A DNA stretch of 6,875 bases from Desulforamulus profundi. GTDB lineage: Bacteria > Bacillota_B > Desulfotomaculia > Desulfotomaculales > Desulfotomaculaceae. Where the stretch lies: positions 1-6,875 of the forward strand of contig NZ_AWQQ01000029.1 in the NCBI RefSeq assembly GCF_002607855.1. The letters are read 5' to 3'. A program made the position numbers and the translations under genes. Every line of letters begins with the position of its first letter. Within the stretch, counting starts at the first letter, position 1. The notes beneath the pieces were generated by a model, which worked only from the letters and a program-made list of their open reading frames with translations, made no database searches and was not told where the DNA came from. Shown here one piece after another: positions 5,508-6,875 of the stretch.

Positions 5508-6674
5508 CTACTGTTCGTTAGACCAAACTGCCCGGTTGCGGCCCGATTCTTTGGCTTTGTAAAGGCGGCTGTCCGCGGTTTTCAGCAGGGTAGCCAAATC
5601 TTGCCCGTCTGCCGGGTACTGGGCTATTCCTGCGCTTACCGTAATATTACTGGCTTTCAGCATGCCTGACAGGGTTGCTTCGTTAAAGGTGGCGCGAAAT
5701 CGGTTGATTACCTGCAAACTGGCTTCTACAATTGTCTCCGGCATAATAATTAGAAATTCTTCCCCGCCAAACCGGGCAGTTACATCAGACTTTCTGAAGC
5801 AGCGGCGGGCAACATCGGCCAACAGTACCAGCACCCGGTCGCCTTCATCATGTCCGTAAGTATCATTTACGACCTTAAATTTATCAATATCTATCAATGC
5901 CACAGAAAAAACACCGCCGTAACGTTTGGCCCGTTCCAGTTCTTGCTGCAGTACATTAAAGGCATAGCGGCGATTGGGTAAGCCGGTGAGGTGGTCGGTG
6001 AAAGATTCTTTTTGGGCCATGTTAACCAAGCGTGTATTGGCAATGCTAATCCCTATAAGGTTGGCGAACAGATTGATGATTTCAACCTTATATGCGTCAA
6101 AAAATGAGTTTTCTTGTTCCGCAAACAAGCTAAGACAGCCAAAAATATTTCCTTCTGAGAATAAGGGAATGCAGATATGGCTGCGCACTTCTGCATAAGA
6201 GGTCAGACGGTGGCAAAAAATACCCTGGCTTCGAGAGGGGTTAACGAGAGATTTTCCGGTTTTTACAGCCAGGCACTCAGTGGGAGTTATACAGCACCGT
6301 TCAGCATTAATATTTGTTGGCCCACAAGCGGCTTTTACCTCCATTTTGGTACGTCTGTTACTCACACATAGCAGTCGTATTACAGCATTCGGGTAGAGTT
6401 TATGCAGGATATTAACCGCTGCGTTATAGATTTCCTGTTCACTGCCAATGTTAAAAATAATATCAGTTAAAGCGAGGATTTTACGCAACTGTTCACCTCG
6501 TGTTTTTTCTCGCTGGATAGCGTGACGCAAATGGGTTTCTTTTTTATTTAGTTCTTCCACTTGGCTTAATAGATGTTTTTCCCGTGTGGTGACGCGTTCC
6601 AGCATTTCATTAAAGGACTCATAAATTTTCAAAATGCTGTCCTTTGCATCTCCTATGGTGGCTAAAGATGTCAA
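5508..6674 (-). CDS. GAF-GGDEF diguanylate cyclase
   Basis: Predicted to make cyclic di-GMP from two GTP. Of the 388 residues given, 15-66 form a charged, helical coiled coil, about 70-215 a GAF sensor domain, and about 222-385 the cyclase domain. The cyclase has DHLTGLPNRR (227-236), DIDKFKVVND (262-271) and the active-site GGEEF at 303-307. The inhibitory site RxxD is present (R294-D297), five residues before GGEEF, so product inhibition is expected. The GAF domain is cysteine-rich (C127, C128, C134, C154, C168, C180), which might bind a metal or respond to redox. No membrane segment is seen. The start is uncertain. TTG 6674 is the furthest upstream accepted start, but the good ribosome site AGGAGG (6716-6711) is 36 bases away and the frame stays open to 6725. 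Convergent to the redox genes, so a functional link is not implied. Confidence 0.9.
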   Translation of the reverse strand: MTSLATIGDAKDSILKIYESFNEMLERVTTREKHLLSQVEELNKKETHLRHAIQREKTRGEQLRKILALTDIIFNIGSEQEIYNAAVNILHKLYPNAVIRLLCVSNRRTKMEVKAACGPTNINAERCCITPTECLAVKTGKSLVNPSRSQGIFCHRLTSYAEVRSHICIPLFSEGNIFGCLSLFAEQENSFFDAYKVEIINLFANLIGISIANTRLVNMAQKESFTDHLTGLPNRRYAFNVLQQELERAKRYGGVFSVALIDIDKFKVVNDTYGHDEGDRVLVLLADVARRCFRKSDVTARFGGEEFLIIMPETIVEASLQVINRFRATFNEATLSGMLKASNITVSAGIAQYPADGQDLATLLKTADSRLYKAKESGRNRAVWSNEQ

Positions 6675-6875
6675 GACATTTTTTTGAACTTGTTTAAGGT
6701 GGTTTTTCTCCCTCCTTTGTGTATTTTATAAGAAAAATATTACCATTAAAACCATTTATTAACTGGTAATTAAGTAAATTTTTCCCATGCAATACTACTG
6801 CAAAAGAAAGTTGACCATAAATGTTGATAACTTTTCCTTCCACCACTAATGTACCGATATTTCACGCACCCGTTC
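6675..6875. other. Upstream region of the GGDEF gene and window edge
   Basis: A/T-rich non-coding DNA. The minus strand has a TATAAAAT stretch just before the ribosome site (6725-6732), which could be a -10 box. A 17-base imperfect dyad ACCATTTATTAACTGGT (6751-6767) could be an operator. GTTGA repeats at 6810-6814 and 6823-6827, 13 bases apart, and the following sequence resemble the repeated ends of IS21-type elements, but the window stops before this can be judged. A 34-codon frame open at the minus-strand edge is not convincing as a gene. Confidence 0.35.
6711..6716 (-). promoter_or_regulatory. Ribosome binding site without a matching start codon
   Basis: On the minus strand AAAGGAGGGAG surrounds this AGGAGG, an ideal ribosome site. 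No ATG, GTG or TTG occurs 5-12 bases downstream. The next ATG (6679-6677) reads ATG TCT TGA and stops at once, and the GGDEF frame first meets TTG at 6674. Either a non-canonical codon is used, or the start has been mutated or misread. Confidence 0.5.

Noticed and set aside
5326..5562. Plus-strand small ORF running into the GGDEF 3' end
   Set aside because: It begins inside the terminator, has no family features, and overlaps the well-supported GGDEF coding region antisense.
1..6875. tRNA, rRNA, CRISPR array or known riboswitch
   Set aside because: No cloverleaf, no regularly spaced repeats beyond the GTATAC boxes, and no riboswitch core that I can recognise were found.

Overview
The window reads as chromosomal DNA of a strict anaerobe, most likely a Clostridia-type Bacillota (acetogen, syntroph or carboxydotroph lifestyle). 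The reasons are strong AAGGGGG/AGGAGG ribosome sites, moderate G+C with A-rich spacers, and oxygen-sensitive iron-sulfur enzymes: an [FeFe] hydrogenase, a carbon monoxide dehydrogenase (CooS) family protein and two poly-ferredoxins. Genus cannot be told from the sequence.

Layout: (1) 1-257, the C-terminal end of an IS21-type IstA transposase with no istB after it. (2) 258-581, a gene-less control region with a good sigma-A type promoter and two dyads of identical design (AGTATAC-N7-GTATACT) exactly 180 bp apart. (3) 582-2516, a 183-aa HycB-like ferredoxin subunit followed 15 bp later by a 455-aa [FeFe] hydrogenase with all H-cluster motifs. (4) 2517-2792, a second control region with one more GTATAC box. 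(5) 2793-5241, a CooS-family gene and a CooF/HycB-like ferredoxin, each interrupted by a single missing base, closed by a strong terminator at 5309-5336. (6) 5508-6674 on the minus strand, a GAF-GGDEF diguanylate cyclase converging on the redox cluster. (7) 6675-6875, its upstream region.

How the genes may work together: ferredoxin, hydrogenase, CooS-like protein and ferredoxin resemble the hydrogen-dependent CO2 reductase (HDCR) of acetogens, where an [FeFe] hydrogenase is wired to formate dehydrogenase by small HycB-type ferredoxins. Here a CooS-family subunit stands where formate dehydrogenase would be. That protein keeps the metal-ligand cysteines and histidine of the C-cluster, but by my alignment from memory it has lost the three acid-base residues of true CODHs (His93, Asp219 and Lys563 in C. 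hydrogenoformans CODH-II numbering, here Tyr, Thr and Gln). The unit may therefore be an H2-linked enzyme with a deviant C-cluster or hybrid cluster rather than an ordinary CO dehydrogenase. The two frameshifts are either real decay of this half of the cluster or homopolymer errors in the assembly. That question must be settled before any functional claim.
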